NCBI GenBank assembly: GCA_963743825.1
Contig: CAVURC010000018.1
Coordinates: 248,001-312,000 of the forward strand
Direction of reading: 5' to 3'
Source: Sva-07 sp963743825
GTDB taxonomy: Bacteria; Actinomycetota; Acidimicrobiia; Acidimicrobiales; Ilumatobacteraceae
Length of the DNA: 64,000 bases
Part shown: piece by piece, positions 39,789 through 48,246 of the stretch
Layout: every line of letters starts with the position of its first letter
Numbering within the stretch: position 1 is the stretch's first letter
Program-made: the position numbers and the translations under genes
Notes under the pieces: generated by a model
Database searches by the model: none
What the model saw: only the letters and a program-made list of their open reading frames with translations
What the model was told of the DNA's origin: nothing

Positions 39789-40649
39789 CTACTCGGCGGG
39801 CTGGGGTTGCTTGCCGGTGACGCTGGTGCGAAAGAGCTCGCGGCGCTCGCCCGGGTAGTCGTTGATGGCGAAGTGCTGCGTGGCCGAGTTGTCCCAGATG
39901 GCGAGCATGTCGGGCTCCCATCGCAGGCGACACGTGAAGTTCGGATGTGTGGCGTGCATGGTCAGGCGGGCGAGCAGCGACCGGGCCTCGTCGGGATCCA
40001 TCCTCTCGATGCCGGTGGTGTACACCGAGTTCGCGTACAGCGCCGGGCGGCCGGTGCGCGGATGGCGGATCGCGAGCGGGTGGGTCTCGCTCGCGTACGC
40101 ATCGGGCGACGGCTCGATCGACATCGACGTCTTGTCGGCGACCGCCTCGAGATAGCCGCCCGAGCCGTACGCCATCCCGGCCGAGTGCGTGCCGCGGAGG
40201 TTGGCGATCTGGTCCTTCACGCTCGCCGGCAGTGTCTCGTACGCCAGGTACTGGTTCGCCCACATCGTGTCGCCACCCGCCGGCGGCACGTCGTGGGCAT
40301 GCAACACGGTGTACGCCGGCGGAGCGACCAGATATGACAGATCTGTGTGCCACGCGTTGGCGAAGTTCAACTCGTCGCTCGGCTCCTTGATGACCCGGAT
40401 CACGTACGGGCGACCCTCCACCGGGGTGACATACGGGGTTATGTCGCGCCCGCCGAGTTCATCGGTGAACGCCTCCAGCCGGTCGAGATCCATCCGCTGG
40501 CCCGGCAGGGCGATCACCAGGTGCTCGTCGAGCAACCGGCGGATCGCCTCGGCCTCGTCGGCCGATTGAGGCCGCGTCACGTCGATCCCGCGCACGATCG
40601 CGCCGCACGATCCGCCGAGACGTTCCACGCTCACCTGATCGATGCTCAT
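39789..40649 (-). CDS. TauD/TfdA-type Fe(II)/2-oxoglutarate dioxygenase
   Basis: 286 residues, full length for the family. The HxD iron ligands are in FANAWHTDLSYLVAPP, the distal His in IWDNSATQHFAINDY, and the 2-oxoglutarate Arg in GERRELFRTSVTG. The layout matches taurine and alkylsulfonate dioxygenases, which release sulfite from sulfonates; many close relatives use other substrates, so taurine is not assigned. Its place after the sulfate-assimilation block fits sulfur scavenging. Minus strand, ending 30 bp after an HbpS scar on the other strand. Confidence 0.85.
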   Translation of the reverse strand: MSIDQVSVERLGGSCGAIVRGIDVTRPQSADEAEAIRRLLDEHLVIALPGQRMDLDRLEAFTDELGGRDITPYVTPVEGRPYVIRVIKEPSDELNFANAWHTDLSYLVAPPAYTVLHAHDVPPAGGDTMWANQYLAYETLPASVKDQIANLRGTHSAGMAYGSGGYLEAVADKTSMSIEPSPDAYASETHPLAIRHPRTGRPALYANSVYTTGIERMDPDEARSLLARLTMHATHPNFTCRLRWEPDMLAIWDNSATQHFAINDYPGERRELFRTSVTGKQPQPAE

Positions 40650-40671
40650 ACGCCCGACCGTACTCCTCGGC

Positions 40672-41118
40672 TCAGGCGGACCGGGGCTCGCACACGACCA
40701 CGGGAATGTTGCGGTCGGTCTTCTTCTGATAGCCGGCGTAGCCCTTGTACGCCTCGACGATGCGTGGCCACATCTCCGTTTTCTCTCCGCTCGAGGCGAT
40801 CCGGGCCGTCAGCTCGAACGTCTCACCGTCGACGGTCAGTTCGATGTCGGGATTCGCAACCAGGTTGCGGTACCAGTCCGGATCACGATCGTCGCCGCCC
40901 TTCGACGCCACGAGCACGTAGGTGCCATCGCCGTGGATCGGCGCCGTCAACATCGTCGTGCGACGCTTGCCGCTCGTCCGGCCGATCGTGTGCAACTCCA
41001 CCACGGGCATTGTCCCGAAACTGTTGAGCAACCGCCCGCCCGAGACCTTGAGCACCGTCTTGTGCACGGCGTTCATCCCCTTCATCTGGAGATCCTTCAG
41101 CGATTCGTTGAGTGCCAT
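40672..41118 (-). CDS. Deazaflavin (F420)-dependent nitroreductase family protein
   Basis: 148 residues, start MALNESLKDLQMKGMNAVHK at 41118. Split-barrel of the Ddn/TIGR00026 family: VVELHTIGRTSGKRRTTMLT, GTYVLVASKGGDDRDPDWYR and NLVANPDIELTVDG are all standard blocks. These proteins bind F420 and reduce varied substrates; several in mycobacteria are quinone or nitro-compound reductases. Presence implies the host makes F420, in line with an actinobacterium. It is divergent from the palindromic repeat and the operator-like dyad at 41332. Confidence 0.88.
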   Translation of the reverse strand: MALNESLKDLQMKGMNAVHKTVLKVSGGRLLNSFGTMPVVELHTIGRTSGKRRTTMLTAPIHGDGTYVLVASKGGDDRDPDWYRNLVANPDIELTVDGETFELTARIASSGEKTEMWPRIVEAYKGYAGYQKKTDRNIPVVVCEPRSA

Positions 41119-41240
41119 GCCCCGAGGGTAGGCGATGGGTGGGCCGGGTGGCCGGAGTCGTACGGGGTAGTGTCGTCCGCGGTGGATGCCGTGCCCCCGC
41201 CCCGCCCGGCCTTCCCCCTTCCCCCTTCCCCCTTTCCCGG

Positions 41241-41290
41241 GTTTCCGTTGCACTTCCGTTGGGACGGGCCAACAGAAATGCAACGCAAAC
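41241..41290. repeat. 50-bp palindromic repeat, copy 1
   Basis: Begins GTTTCCGTTGCACTTC, centre GTTGGGACGGGCCAAC, ends TGCAACGCAAAC; flanks CCCGG/CCGGG extend the stem to 41236-41295. Five copies of the same length lie between 41 and 54.3 kb. Copies 1 and 2 share centre orientation; copies 3-5 carry the reverse complement. Confidence 0.88.
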
Positions 41291-41331
41291 CCGGGAGGTG
41301 GGTGTCCGGGGCACTTCTTACCGATTGTGGA

Positions 41332-41358
41332 TATTGTCCGTAGAGCCAGTGGACAATA
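41332..41358. promoter_or_regulatory. Operator-like dyad, second copy
   Basis: TATTGTCC (41332-41339) and GGACAATA (41351-41358) form a perfect 8-bp inverted repeat with an 11-bp spacer. TATTGTCCGTAG is shared with the site upstream of cysD. Here it precedes a truncated cysC, so it looks like the control region of a lost second cys operon. Confidence 0.6.
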
Positions 41359-41369
41359 GACGGACCGGG

Positions 41370-41627
41370 TGCGCCCGCGAGGCCGTGGAAGCGAGCGAGT
41401 TCATCGAGGTCCACGTCGCCACCCCACTCGCCGTCGCCGAGGAACGCGGCTTGAAGGGCCTGTACGCGAAGGCCCGCCGGGGCGAACTGTTGAACTTCGC
41501 CGGCATCGACTCGCCCTACGAACTACCCGAAGCCCCCGAGGTCCGCATCGACACCGCAGCTACCAGCGCCGAAGCCGCCGCCGACCAGATCACCGACACC
41601 CTCGGCACCCGCCGCATCCTTTCCTGA
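41370..41627 (+). pseudogene. cysC: APS kinase (cysC) C-terminal remnant
   Basis: About 85 codons: AREAVEASEFIEVHVATPLA, VAEERGLKGLYAKARRGEL, GIDSPYELPEAPEVRIDTA. It matches the C-terminal third of the CysC domain at 37290-37548 and ends with a stop at 41625-41627. The P-loop half is gone and the open part follows the operator-like dyad directly, so an internal deletion removed cysD, cysN and most of cysC from a duplicate operon. Not expected to be active. Confidence 0.78.
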
Positions 41628-41733
41628 CCTCGCATCTGGGAGTCAGAACCCTGTTGCACGACCGACATTCGGCCCTTGTTGGCGTGAATGATCCGCGGCA
41701 GGCTGGAGGCATCCTCGAAGAAAGGAGAACGCC

Positions 41734-42123
41734 ATGGTGTTCGAAGAGTCCGTCGTATTGAACGTCGAGTTCGCGGAGGCCCTTGCCGCAACCAAGGCCG
41801 CATTGGCCGCCCAGGGGTTTGGTGTGCTGACCGAGATCGACATGCAGCAAACGCTCAAAGCGAAGGTCGACAAGAACATGGACGCGTACGTGATCCTCGG
41901 GGCCTGCAACCCGAAGCTCGCCAGCGCGGCCCTCGACGTGGAACCGAACATCGGGGTGCTGCTGCCGTGCAACGTTGTCGTTCGGCAGGTGGGCAACGCC
42001 GTCCAGATCGACGCGCTCGACCCCGGCCTGATGGTGTCGATGACGAGCCTCGACGAACTCGGCCCGATAGCCGCCGAAGCCCGCCGTCTCATCGGCAACG
42101 CCCTCGCCGCGCTCGCCGCCTGA
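41734..42123 (+). CDS. DUF302 family protein
   Basis: 129 residues, ATG 41734 preceded by a strong GAAAGGAG. DUF302 pattern: FAEALAATKAALAAQGFGVL, TEIDMQQTLKAKVDKNMDAY, ILGACNPKLASAALDVEPN, IGVLLPCNVVVRQVGN. The family is small, cytoplasmic and of unknown biochemical role; it often sits beside redox and sulfur genes. A broken paralog is at 39367, in both cases followed by an HbpS-like gene, so the pair moves together. Confidence 0.88.
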   Translation: MVFEESVVLNVEFAEALAATKAALAAQGFGVLTEIDMQQTLKAKVDKNMDAYVILGACNPKLASAALDVEPNIGVLLPCNVVVRQVGNAVQIDALDPGLMVSMTSLDELGPIAAEARRLIGNALAALAA

Positions 42124-42144
42124 GTCGCCAACTCGGTCGGATTG

Positions 42145-42173
42145 TCGCGATTGGGGTCTGACCCCAATCGCGA
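42145..42173. repeat. Palindrome with GGGGTCTGACCCC core
   Basis: TCGCGATTGGGG, TCTGA, CCCCAATCGCGA: perfect 12-bp arms and a 5-base centre. The same core occurs twice at 45990-46073. It sits between the DUF302 stop and the HbpS start. Confidence 0.8.
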
Positions 42174-42193
42174 TGGTCGCTAGGTTCGGCGGG

Positions 42194-42595
42194 GTGAACG
42201 ATCTGTCGCACCACGACGCCCAACGAGTGCTCGCCGCCGCGCAGGCCGAACTCGATCGAACCGGCCGGGGAGCGGCCGTCGCCGTAGTCGACCATCATGG
42301 CGAACTCGTTGCGTTCGTGCGAACCGACGGGTGCCGATTGCCGTCGATCAGCATCGCGATCAACAAGGCGTTCACCGCCGCTCGCCAAGGCATGCCGTCG
42401 AAGTCCGTCGGCGACGCGTCACGCACCGAGGGCTTCCCGATGACCAACTTCGGCGACCCTCGGTACGTCGGATGGGGTGGCGCCATCCCGCTCGTCGTCG
42501 ACGGCGAGGTGGTCGGCGCGATCGGGGTGAGCGGCCTCCCCGAAGCCGACGACATCGCCATCGCCGAAGCCGCAGCCGCCGAACTCTCGTCGTGA
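42194..42595 (+). CDS. HbpS/GlcG-like (heme-degrading-fold) protein
   Basis: About 133 residues from GTG 42194 (an ATG at 42173 lies inside the palindrome). Family features: AQRVLAAAQAELDRTGRGAA, VAVVDHHGELVAFVRTDG, SISIAINKAFTAARQGMPSK, and the glycine-rich GWGGAIPLVVDGEVVGAIGV. GlcG/HbpS proteins are small sensors or heme-binding proteins; the ligand here is unknown. It ends before a hairpin shared with the convergent DUF3291 gene. Confidence 0.85.
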   Translation: MNDLSHHDAQRVLAAAQAELDRTGRGAAVAVVDHHGELVAFVRTDGCRLPSISIAINKAFTAARQGMPSKSVGDASRTEGFPMTNFGDPRYVGWGGAIPLVVDGEVVGAIGVSGLPEADDIAIAEAAAAELSS

Positions 42596-42614
42596 ACCCC
42601 CTGGCACCGAATGC

Positions 42615-42653
42615 TGTGAGCGATGAGCGCAGCAGTTGCGCACATCGCTCACA
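42615..42653. terminator. Bidirectional hairpin between convergent genes
   Basis: TGTGAGCGATG (42615-42625) pairs with CATCGCTCACA (42643-42653), followed inward by a GCGC/GCGC pair and a 7-base loop. It lies midway between two convergent stops (42595 and 42673), so it can terminate both. No U-tract. Confidence 0.65.
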
Positions 42654-42672
42654 ACACGCCGGGCTGAGGTGA

Positions 42673-43134
42673 CTACCGGGGGTCGTTCTCTCGGGGGTCG
42701 TTGACCGGCCAGCCGGTGGCGGTCGGGCCGTTCGCTCGGAGGTGCAACAGGCGGCAATGAGCGTCGGCCAGGTCGGGAATCTCGCCGGACGGGATCCACC
42801 AGCACACCGACGTCGCTTCATCGCTCCGCTCGAACCACTCGCGCCGTCTGCGCAGGTACATCGCATGCCCGCTGCGGAACATGAAGTGCTTCAGAGACTC
42901 GAGGTCGACCCACACCGACATGTTGACGATCATCAAGGGGTCGTCCTCGCCGGGGAGTCGAACGAAGCTCGACGACTGCCCGTCGTCGTCCTGGAGCCGC
43001 CACACGAACCCGGGCGTGGCCTCAGCCAGTGCGTTGATCGGACCGAGGGCCAGGTTGAACTCCGCTGACTCGTCGGCGTCGAGCGGATGGTTGAGGCGCC
43101 CGATGTTGAGTTGCGCGAGATGGAAGCCGTCCAT
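42673..43134 (-). CDS. DUF3291 family protein
   Basis: 153 residues: HLAQLNIGRLNHPLDADE, FNLALGPINALAEATPGFVW, LMIVNMSVWVDLESLKHFMF, MYLRRRREWFE. These match DUF3291, dimeric alpha/beta-barrel (EthD/ABM-like) proteins of unknown role. The full conserved length is present. Convergent with the HbpS gene. Confidence 0.85.
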   Translation of the reverse strand: MDGFHLAQLNIGRLNHPLDADESAEFNLALGPINALAEATPGFVWRLQDDDGQSSSFVRLPGEDDPLMIVNMSVWVDLESLKHFMFRSGHAMYLRRRREWFERSDEATSVCWWIPSGEIPDLADAHCRLLHLRANGPTATGWPVNDPRENDPR

Positions 43135-43178
43135 CCGCCCACCGTGTCACAGACGGCGTCGAGGAGCGGCAGGCCGAG

Positions 43179-43601
43179 CTAGTGCTCGACCCACGGACCG
43201 ACACCGCTGATGCGCTCGATCTTCACCCGCACGACCACGCTGGTGGGCGAGTCACGCAGCGCCAACGGGTGACGATGGAGTCCGAGGTACTTCTTCGCCA
43301 ATCGATCCATCAGCTCCGGATCGGGGCCGGGATTGATCCGGGCGCGCCCACGAACAATGAGGTGACGCTGGAACCCGCGCTCGTTGCGTTCGGTGTCTTC
43401 GATCGACAACACGATCCGGTTGTCGCGCCGCAGGTTCTTCGCCTTCTGGCTCGAGGTGTCGGTGCCGAACGCGATCTCGTCGCCCTGCGCGATCACCCAG
43501 ACGACCGACACCTGGGGTGTGCCGTCCGGATTGGTGGTCCACACGTGAGCAACGGCATCCGATCCGAGCAGTGCGTCTGCCTGCGCCCCGACATCGACCA
43601 C
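43179..43601 (-). CDS. PPOX-class F420-dependent oxidoreductase
   Basis: 140 residues with the split-barrel flavin/F420-binding order HVWTTNPDGTPQVSVVWVIA, IAFGTDTSSQKAKNLRRDNR, IVLSIEDTERNERGFQRHLI. This is the TIGR03618-like pattern (pyridoxamine-phosphate-oxidase-like proteins that bind F420). Substrate unknown. Close in type to the proteins at 40672 and 63477 but not a recent copy. Confidence 0.83.
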   Translation of the reverse strand: MVDVGAQADALLGSDAVAHVWTTNPDGTPQVSVVWVIAQGDEIAFGTDTSSQKAKNLRRDNRIVLSIEDTERNERGFQRHLIVRGRARINPGPDPELMDRLAKKYLGLHRHPLALRDSPTSVVVRVKIERISGVGPWVEH

Positions 43602-43689
43602 GAGTGACCCCCTTCGTCGGTACTCACCTTAGTGCATTCGTGAAACGACGGGAATCGAATGGCGGCCGGGCGTTCTCTACAGTGTCGAC

Positions 43690-45987
43690 GTGCAGACCGG
43701 CAACCACTCCTCCTCTCGCTTCGCGTTCGATCGGCGGAGGTTCCTCATCGCGGGTGCGGCCGCGACCGCTGCGGTCGTCGCCGGCTGCTCGAGCAGCGAT
43801 GGCGAGACGGGTGACGCCACCACCGACACGTCGACGCCGCAGACGCCCCAGACCTCGGTGGGCGACATCGTCGCTGCCGACACCACCGTGCCGGCCGAGC
43901 CGCTCAGCGCCGCCGCTGCAGCCCTCCTCGCGCCCGGATCACCCGGCCTGATGGACGAAGCCACGTATCAGGCCCGCGTCGACGAATTCCTCGCCTTCGC
44001 GACGACGGTCGATCACTCCTCGAACCCGTCGGGCATCAACGCCCACCTCGGGCGCGCCCACCGCGATCCCGACTACGTGTGGAACATCGAGGACGTCACT
44101 GTCGAGTCGCTCGGTGAGGTCTTCGAACAGATCGACGCCTGGGAGGACACCCGCGACTTCCAGTTGATGTACCTGCACTGGATGCTCGCCCTCGGCCAGG
44201 GCGACACGCCGATGACGCAACTGTCGCCCGACGTGATCGCCGCCATCGACGAGCGGATGCTCGCCAACCGCTATCGCTACGACGACCCCTTGCCCGCGGA
44301 CCGCCTTGACAACCTCTGGTTCTGGTCGGAGAACCACCGCATCATCAACCTCGCCATCGAGTACCTCTCCGGCCAGCGGTACCCCGACGAGACCTTCACT
44401 GTTACGGGTCTCACCGGTGCCGAACACCTCGGGCGGGCGGCGCCCGACATCGTCGACTGGATCACCGAGCGCGCCGACCTCGGCTTCTTCGAGTGGCACT
44501 CCAACGTCTACATGCTCAAGAACGTCACGCCGCTCCTGATGCTCGCCGAACTGGCCGACGATCCCGAGATCGTCAATGCTGCGGCGATGGCACTCGACCT
44601 GTGTCTCGTCGACATGGCGGCGCACAACCACTCGGGCGGCTACACCGCGCCGCGGGGCCGCACTTACAAGAAGGACAAGATGACCTCGCTCGACGAGGAC
44701 ACCTTCGGCACCGCGAAGTTCGTGTTCGACGACACCACCGAGCAGTACCAGTCGACGAGCGACACGGGTGTCACCTACTTCGCGTCGGCGAAGCGGTACC
44801 GCCCGCCGCAGGTGGTCGTCGAGATCGCAACCGACGAAGCGCCGAGCGTCGTGCGTGAGCGACACGGCGTGTACTTCGACGGCAGCAGCCCGCTCGAGGA
44901 CAGCCCGGTCGCGCCCTACGGCAAGGACTTCTCCGACCCGGCCAACCTCCCGTTCTGGTGGAGCCTCGGAGCGCTCGGCATGTGGCCGATGGCCGAGGTC
45001 AGCGTGGCCACCGCCAACGAGTTCCGGCTGTGGGAGACGTCCGAGTTCGTCGAGATCAACCTGCTCGCCCAGCTCAACGACTACGACCCGGCGAAGATCC
45101 GGGTGTGGGAGCAGGAGCGCGCGGCAGTCATCAACTTCGGCTTCCTGTCGGAGGCCAACACCTACGCCTACCGCGAGCCGAAGGTGTCGATGGCGTCGGT
45201 GCTCGACCATCGATTCGGTGAGATGCGTGACCAGGGCCACGCCTGGCAGGCGGCGATCGACGAGAAGGCAATGGTGTTCACCAACCATCCCGTCACCGAC
45301 ACCGCGCAGTCGACCGTGTGGGCCGACGACAGCGAGCCCGGCTACTGGACCGGCGAGGCTGCCATGCCCCGCTCGGCGCAGTACCAGGGCACGGCGGTGC
45401 ACATCTACCAACCGAAGTGGGACGAGGCGACCGACCCGCTGGTGTGGGGTGTGTTCGAGTACCGGCCCTTCACCCATGCCTACGTGCCCCAGGACCACTT
45501 CGACGAGGTGCGCCAGGTGGGCAACTGGACCATCGCCGCGAAGAACGGCGCCTACATCGCGTTGTGGTCGTGGCGGACGCCGACGTGGCGTGAATATGAC
45601 CCGGCCGTGGTGGCCACGAACGGGATGGTGAAGCCGTTCGACCTCGTCGCCGAAGGCGGGCCGGACAACGTGTGGCTCGTCGAGGTCGGCAGCGACAGCG
45701 GCGGCACGCTCGACGACTTCGTCGCCGCACTGACCGCCGCCGAGCCGTCGGTCGTACGTGACGACACAGGCTTCACGGTGTCGTGGACGTCGCCGTCGGC
45801 GGGCATCGTCGACTTCTCCAGCACCGGCCCGTTCCTGATCGAGGGCGAGGAGCAGCAGCTCGCCGACTTCCCTCGACACGAGTCGCCGTGGGGTGGCATC
45901 GAACACCTCTCGCGCCAGTACAACCTCACCGCCGGCGACTCCACCTGGTCGAACGACTTCGACGCCATGACCCGGGAAGTGACATGA
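43690..45987 (+). CDS. Tat-exported lipoprotein, possible polysaccharide lyase-like fold
   Basis: 765 residues from GTG 43690. The signal region has the twin-arginine motif FDRRRFLIAGAAATAAVVAG directly followed by the lipobox Cys (VVAGC), so it is exported folded and lipid-anchored. Residues 110-330 look all-helical with NLWFWSENHRIINLAIEYLS and WHSNVYMLKNVTPLL; the rest is beta-rich. A helical toroid followed by a beta-sandwich is the layout of hyaluronate/chondroitin-type lyases, and the Asn-His of SENHRI would suit such an active site. I cannot place it in a family. It starts a group with two Gfo/Idh/MocA genes and a cupin, which favours glycan breakdown. Confidence 0.6.
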   Translation: MQTGNHSSSRFAFDRRRFLIAGAAATAAVVAGCSSSDGETGDATTDTSTPQTPQTSVGDIVAADTTVPAEPLSAAAAALLAPGSPGLMDEATYQARVDEFLAFATTVDHSSNPSGINAHLGRAHRDPDYVWNIEDVTVESLGEVFEQIDAWEDTRDFQLMYLHWMLALGQGDTPMTQLSPDVIAAIDERMLANRYRYDDPLPADRLDNLWFWSENHRIINLAIEYLSGQRYPDETFTVTGLTGAEHLGRAAPDIVDWITERADLGFFEWHSNVYMLKNVTPLLMLAELADDPEIVNAAAMALDLCLVDMAAHNHSGGYTAPRGRTYKKDKMTSLDEDTFGTAKFVFDDTTEQYQSTSDTGVTYFASAKRYRPPQVVVEIATDEAPSVVRERHGVYFDGSSPLEDSPVAPYGKDFSDPANLPFWWSLGALGMWPMAEVSVATANEFRLWETSEFVEINLLAQLNDYDPAKIRVWEQERAAVINFGFLSEANTYAYREPKVSMASVLDHRFGEMRDQGHAWQAAIDEKAMVFTNHPVTDTAQSTVWADDSEPGYWTGEAAMPRSAQYQGTAVHIYQPKWDEATDPLVWGVFEYRPFTHAYVPQDHFDEVRQVGNWTIAAKNGAYIALWSWRTPTWREYDPAVVATNGMVKPFDLVAEGGPDNVWLVEVGSDSGGTLDDFVAALTAAEPSVVRDDTGFTVSWTSPSAGIVDFSSTGPFLIEGEEQQLADFPRHESPWGGIEHLSRQYNLTAGDSTWSNDFDAMTREVT

Positions 45988-45989
45988 AC

Positions 45990-46073
45990 TGTTACATCCG
46001 GGGTCAGACCCCAGATGTAACAAGTGGCGTCGCGACGGTGTGTTACATCTGGGGTCTGACCCCGGATGTAACA
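45990..46073. repeat. Pair of 33-bp palindromes with GGGGTC-WGACCCC core
   Basis: 45990-46022 and 46041-46073 each read TGTTACATC, then YGGGGTCWGACCCCR, then GATGTAACA. The second is the exact reverse complement of the first, 18 bp apart, so the pair could fold as one long stem or two hairpins. It lies between the lipoprotein stop and the next start, and shares its core with 42145-42173. Confidence 0.85.
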
Positions 46074-46096
46074 GTTGGGGTTGCGGGGGTGGGTCG

Positions 46097-47122
46097 ATGA
46101 GCGTGCGGATGGGGATCAACGGGCTCGACCACAACCATGTGTTCGAGATCGTCGACCGGCTCGTGAAGGCCGGTGCCGAGGCGGCCGTGCACGTGCCGGA
46201 CGGTGGCTTCCTCGAGGCGTACGAGGGGTGGCAGACCGACTCGCAGCGCGTGACGTTCGACGAGATGCTCGCCGACGACTCGATCGACCTCATCGTCACC
46301 GCGGCCATCCCCAACCGCCGCGCCGAGATCGCCCTCGCCGCGATCGCCGCCGGCAAACACGTCGTCACCGACAAGCCGGGCCTCACCACGATGGCGCAGC
46401 TCGACGCGATCCGCGCCGCCGTCGCCGGTCGACCCGGGCGGCCGTGGACGGTGCTGTTCACCGAGCGGTACGAGAACCGGGCGATCGCCGAGGCGGTGCG
46501 GCTCGCACGCTCGGGCGCGGTCGGTCGGATCGTCCACGTGATCGGCGCCGGACCGCACACCCTGTGGGCCAAGCGTCGACCCGACTGGTTCTGGGATCCC
46601 GAGGCGACCGGCGGGATCCTCGTCGACATCGGCTCGCATCAGGTCGACCAGTTCCTCTCGATCACCGACATGACCGCCGCCGACGCCGAGATCGTCACGG
46701 CCGCCGTCGGCAACGTCGCATCACCCGACCACCCCTCGATGCAGGACATCGGCTCGATGACGCTTGCCGCGCCCGGCGTCGTCAGCGATCATCGGCTCGA
46801 TTATCTGACGGCGAAGGGGCTCGGCACATGGGGTGACTGCCGCCTCACGATCGTGGGCACTGAGGGCACGATCGAAGCGCGGGCCAACATCGACACCGCC
46901 GGCGTCGAGGGAGCTGAGCACCTCATCGTGGTCGACGCCGACGGGACGCGGCGCGTCGACATCTCCGGCGTCGTGGTCGACTGGGGCGACCAGCTCATCG
47001 CCGACCTCGCCGACGGCGGTGAGCGACTCATGACGCAACAGCACGCCATCGACGTCACCGACGTGTGCCTGCGCGCCCAAGCCGCCGCGAGGCCGTGGGG
47101 ACTGCCAGGATCGCGACCATGA
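46097..47122 (+). CDS. Gfo/Idh/MocA-family oxidoreductase
   Basis: 341 residues: N-terminal Rossmann fold (MGINGLDHNHVFEIVDRLV), the hallmark EKP-type loop here as GKHVVTDKPGLTTMAQLDAI, and the C-terminal domain with WFWDPEATGGILVDIGSHQV (GGxxxDxGxHxxD). These enzymes oxidise or reduce sugars and inositols using NAD(P). In this copy the loop carries TDKP instead of the usual CEKP. Overlaps the next gene by ATGA, so the two are probably made together and may form a heteromeric or sequential pair. Confidence 0.87.
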   Translation: MSVRMGINGLDHNHVFEIVDRLVKAGAEAAVHVPDGGFLEAYEGWQTDSQRVTFDEMLADDSIDLIVTAAIPNRRAEIALAAIAAGKHVVTDKPGLTTMAQLDAIRAAVAGRPGRPWTVLFTERYENRAIAEAVRLARSGAVGRIVHVIGAGPHTLWAKRRPDWFWDPEATGGILVDIGSHQVDQFLSITDMTAADAEIVTAAVGNVASPDHPSMQDIGSMTLAAPGVVSDHRLDYLTAKGLGTWGDCRLTIVGTEGTIEARANIDTAGVEGAEHLIVVDADGTRRVDISGVVVDWGDQLIADLADGGERLMTQQHAIDVTDVCLRAQAAARPWGLPGSRP

Positions 47123-48219
47123 CGGAGCTGCGAGCAGACGATCTGCGAGTCGGCGTGGTCGGCATGGGGATCGGTCAGAGTCATCTGCTGAGTTGGCTCG
47201 CGGTCGAGGGCGCGTCGGCAACGGTGTTCGCCGAGATCGACGATGCCAAGCGCCACCAGGGTGAAGCCGCCTGGGGGATCCCCGGCATCGCCTCGCTCGA
47301 TGACCTGCTCGACCCGAACTCACCTCATCGCGTCGACGTGATCGACCTCTGCACGCCACCGTCGATGCACGAGGAACAGATCATCCGCTGCCTCGACGCC
47401 GGAGTGCACGTGATCTGCGAGAAGCCGCTGGTCGATTCTGTTGCGGCGTGCGACAGGATCGCGATCGCCGTCGAGCGCGCAGCAGCCACCTCCGGTGCCC
47501 GCTTCATGCCGATCTTCCAGTACCGCTTCGGCGACGGTGCGGCGAGAGCGCGAGCGCTCATCGACGCCGGGATCACTGGCCGACTCTTCACGGCATCGGC
47601 GTCGACCTGGTGGCGACGCGGCAAGGGCTACTACGCCGAGGCGCCGTGGCGCGGCACCTGGGCAGGCGAGCGTGGCGGATGCGTGCTGAGCCATGCGATC
47701 CACAACCACGACATGCTCACCTGGATCGCGGGGCCGATCGTCGAGTTGCGGGCGATGACGACCACCCGGGTCAACGACGTGCAGACGGAGGACTGCGCCG
47801 TCGCCATCGGGCGCACTACCGACGGTGCCCTGATCACGATGAACGTCACGCTCGGCGCAGCAAGTGAGTCGTCGCAGCTCGTGTGGCACTTCGACAACGT
47901 GACGATCACGTCGTCGAGCGAGGCGTACGACCCCGCCGCCGGACCGTGGAACTTCGAGTTCCGGCGGTCGGCGTTCGCCGAGGAAGCCGAGCAGGCGTGG
48001 ACCGACCTTGCGCCGTCGGGCTCGCAGTACACCGGACAGTTCCAGGGCTTCGCCGATGCGCTCGCCGGCGACGGTGAGTTCCCGGTCACGCTCGCCGACG
48101 CCCAGGCATCGCTCGAACTGGTCGCTGCCTGGTACCACTCCGAACGCACCGGATCGGTGGAGACCCTCCCGCTCGCTGCCGACCATCCCGCCCGTTCCTC
48201 CTGGCAGCCCGACGCATGA
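47119..48219 (+). CDS. Gfo/Idh/MocA-family oxidoreductase
   Basis: 366 residues. Rossmann motif VGVVGMGIGQSHLLSWL, catalytic-loop VHVICEKPLVDSVAACD (canonical EKP), and C-terminal GGCVLSHAIHNHDMLTWIAG. A sugar or polyol dehydrogenase; the exact substrate is unknown. ATG 47119 overlaps the stop of the previous oxidoreductase gene by four bases. A palindromic repeat follows 27 bp after its stop. Confidence 0.88.
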   Translation: MTELRADDLRVGVVGMGIGQSHLLSWLAVEGASATVFAEIDDAKRHQGEAAWGIPGIASLDDLLDPNSPHRVDVIDLCTPPSMHEEQIIRCLDAGVHVICEKPLVDSVAACDRIAIAVERAAATSGARFMPIFQYRFGDGAARARALIDAGITGRLFTASASTWWRRGKGYYAEAPWRGTWAGERGGCVLSHAIHNHDMLTWIAGPIVELRAMTTTRVNDVQTEDCAVAIGRTTDGALITMNVTLGAASESSQLVWHFDNVTITSSSEAYDPAAGPWNFEFRRSAFAEEAEQAWTDLAPSGSQYTGQFQGFADALAGDGEFPVTLADAQASLELVAAWYHSERTGSVETLPLAADHPARSSWQPDA

Positions 48220-48246
48220 TCTCCCCCCTGCCGCCGCCCTTTCCCT

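Larger units (their letters stand above)
41119..41733. other. Intergenic stretch with repeat, operator-like dyad and cysC scar
   Basis: Between the F420 protein and DUF302 this 615-bp stretch contains a C/T-rich run (41210-41235), palindromic repeat copy 1, the second TATTGTCC dyad and a cysC tail. No intact gene. Confidence 0.7.

Noticed and set aside
43939..46629. 896-codon minus-strand open frame
   Set aside because: Antisense to the Tat lipoprotein and an oxidoreductase, both with clear signals; composition is Arg/Val/His-rich without motifs.
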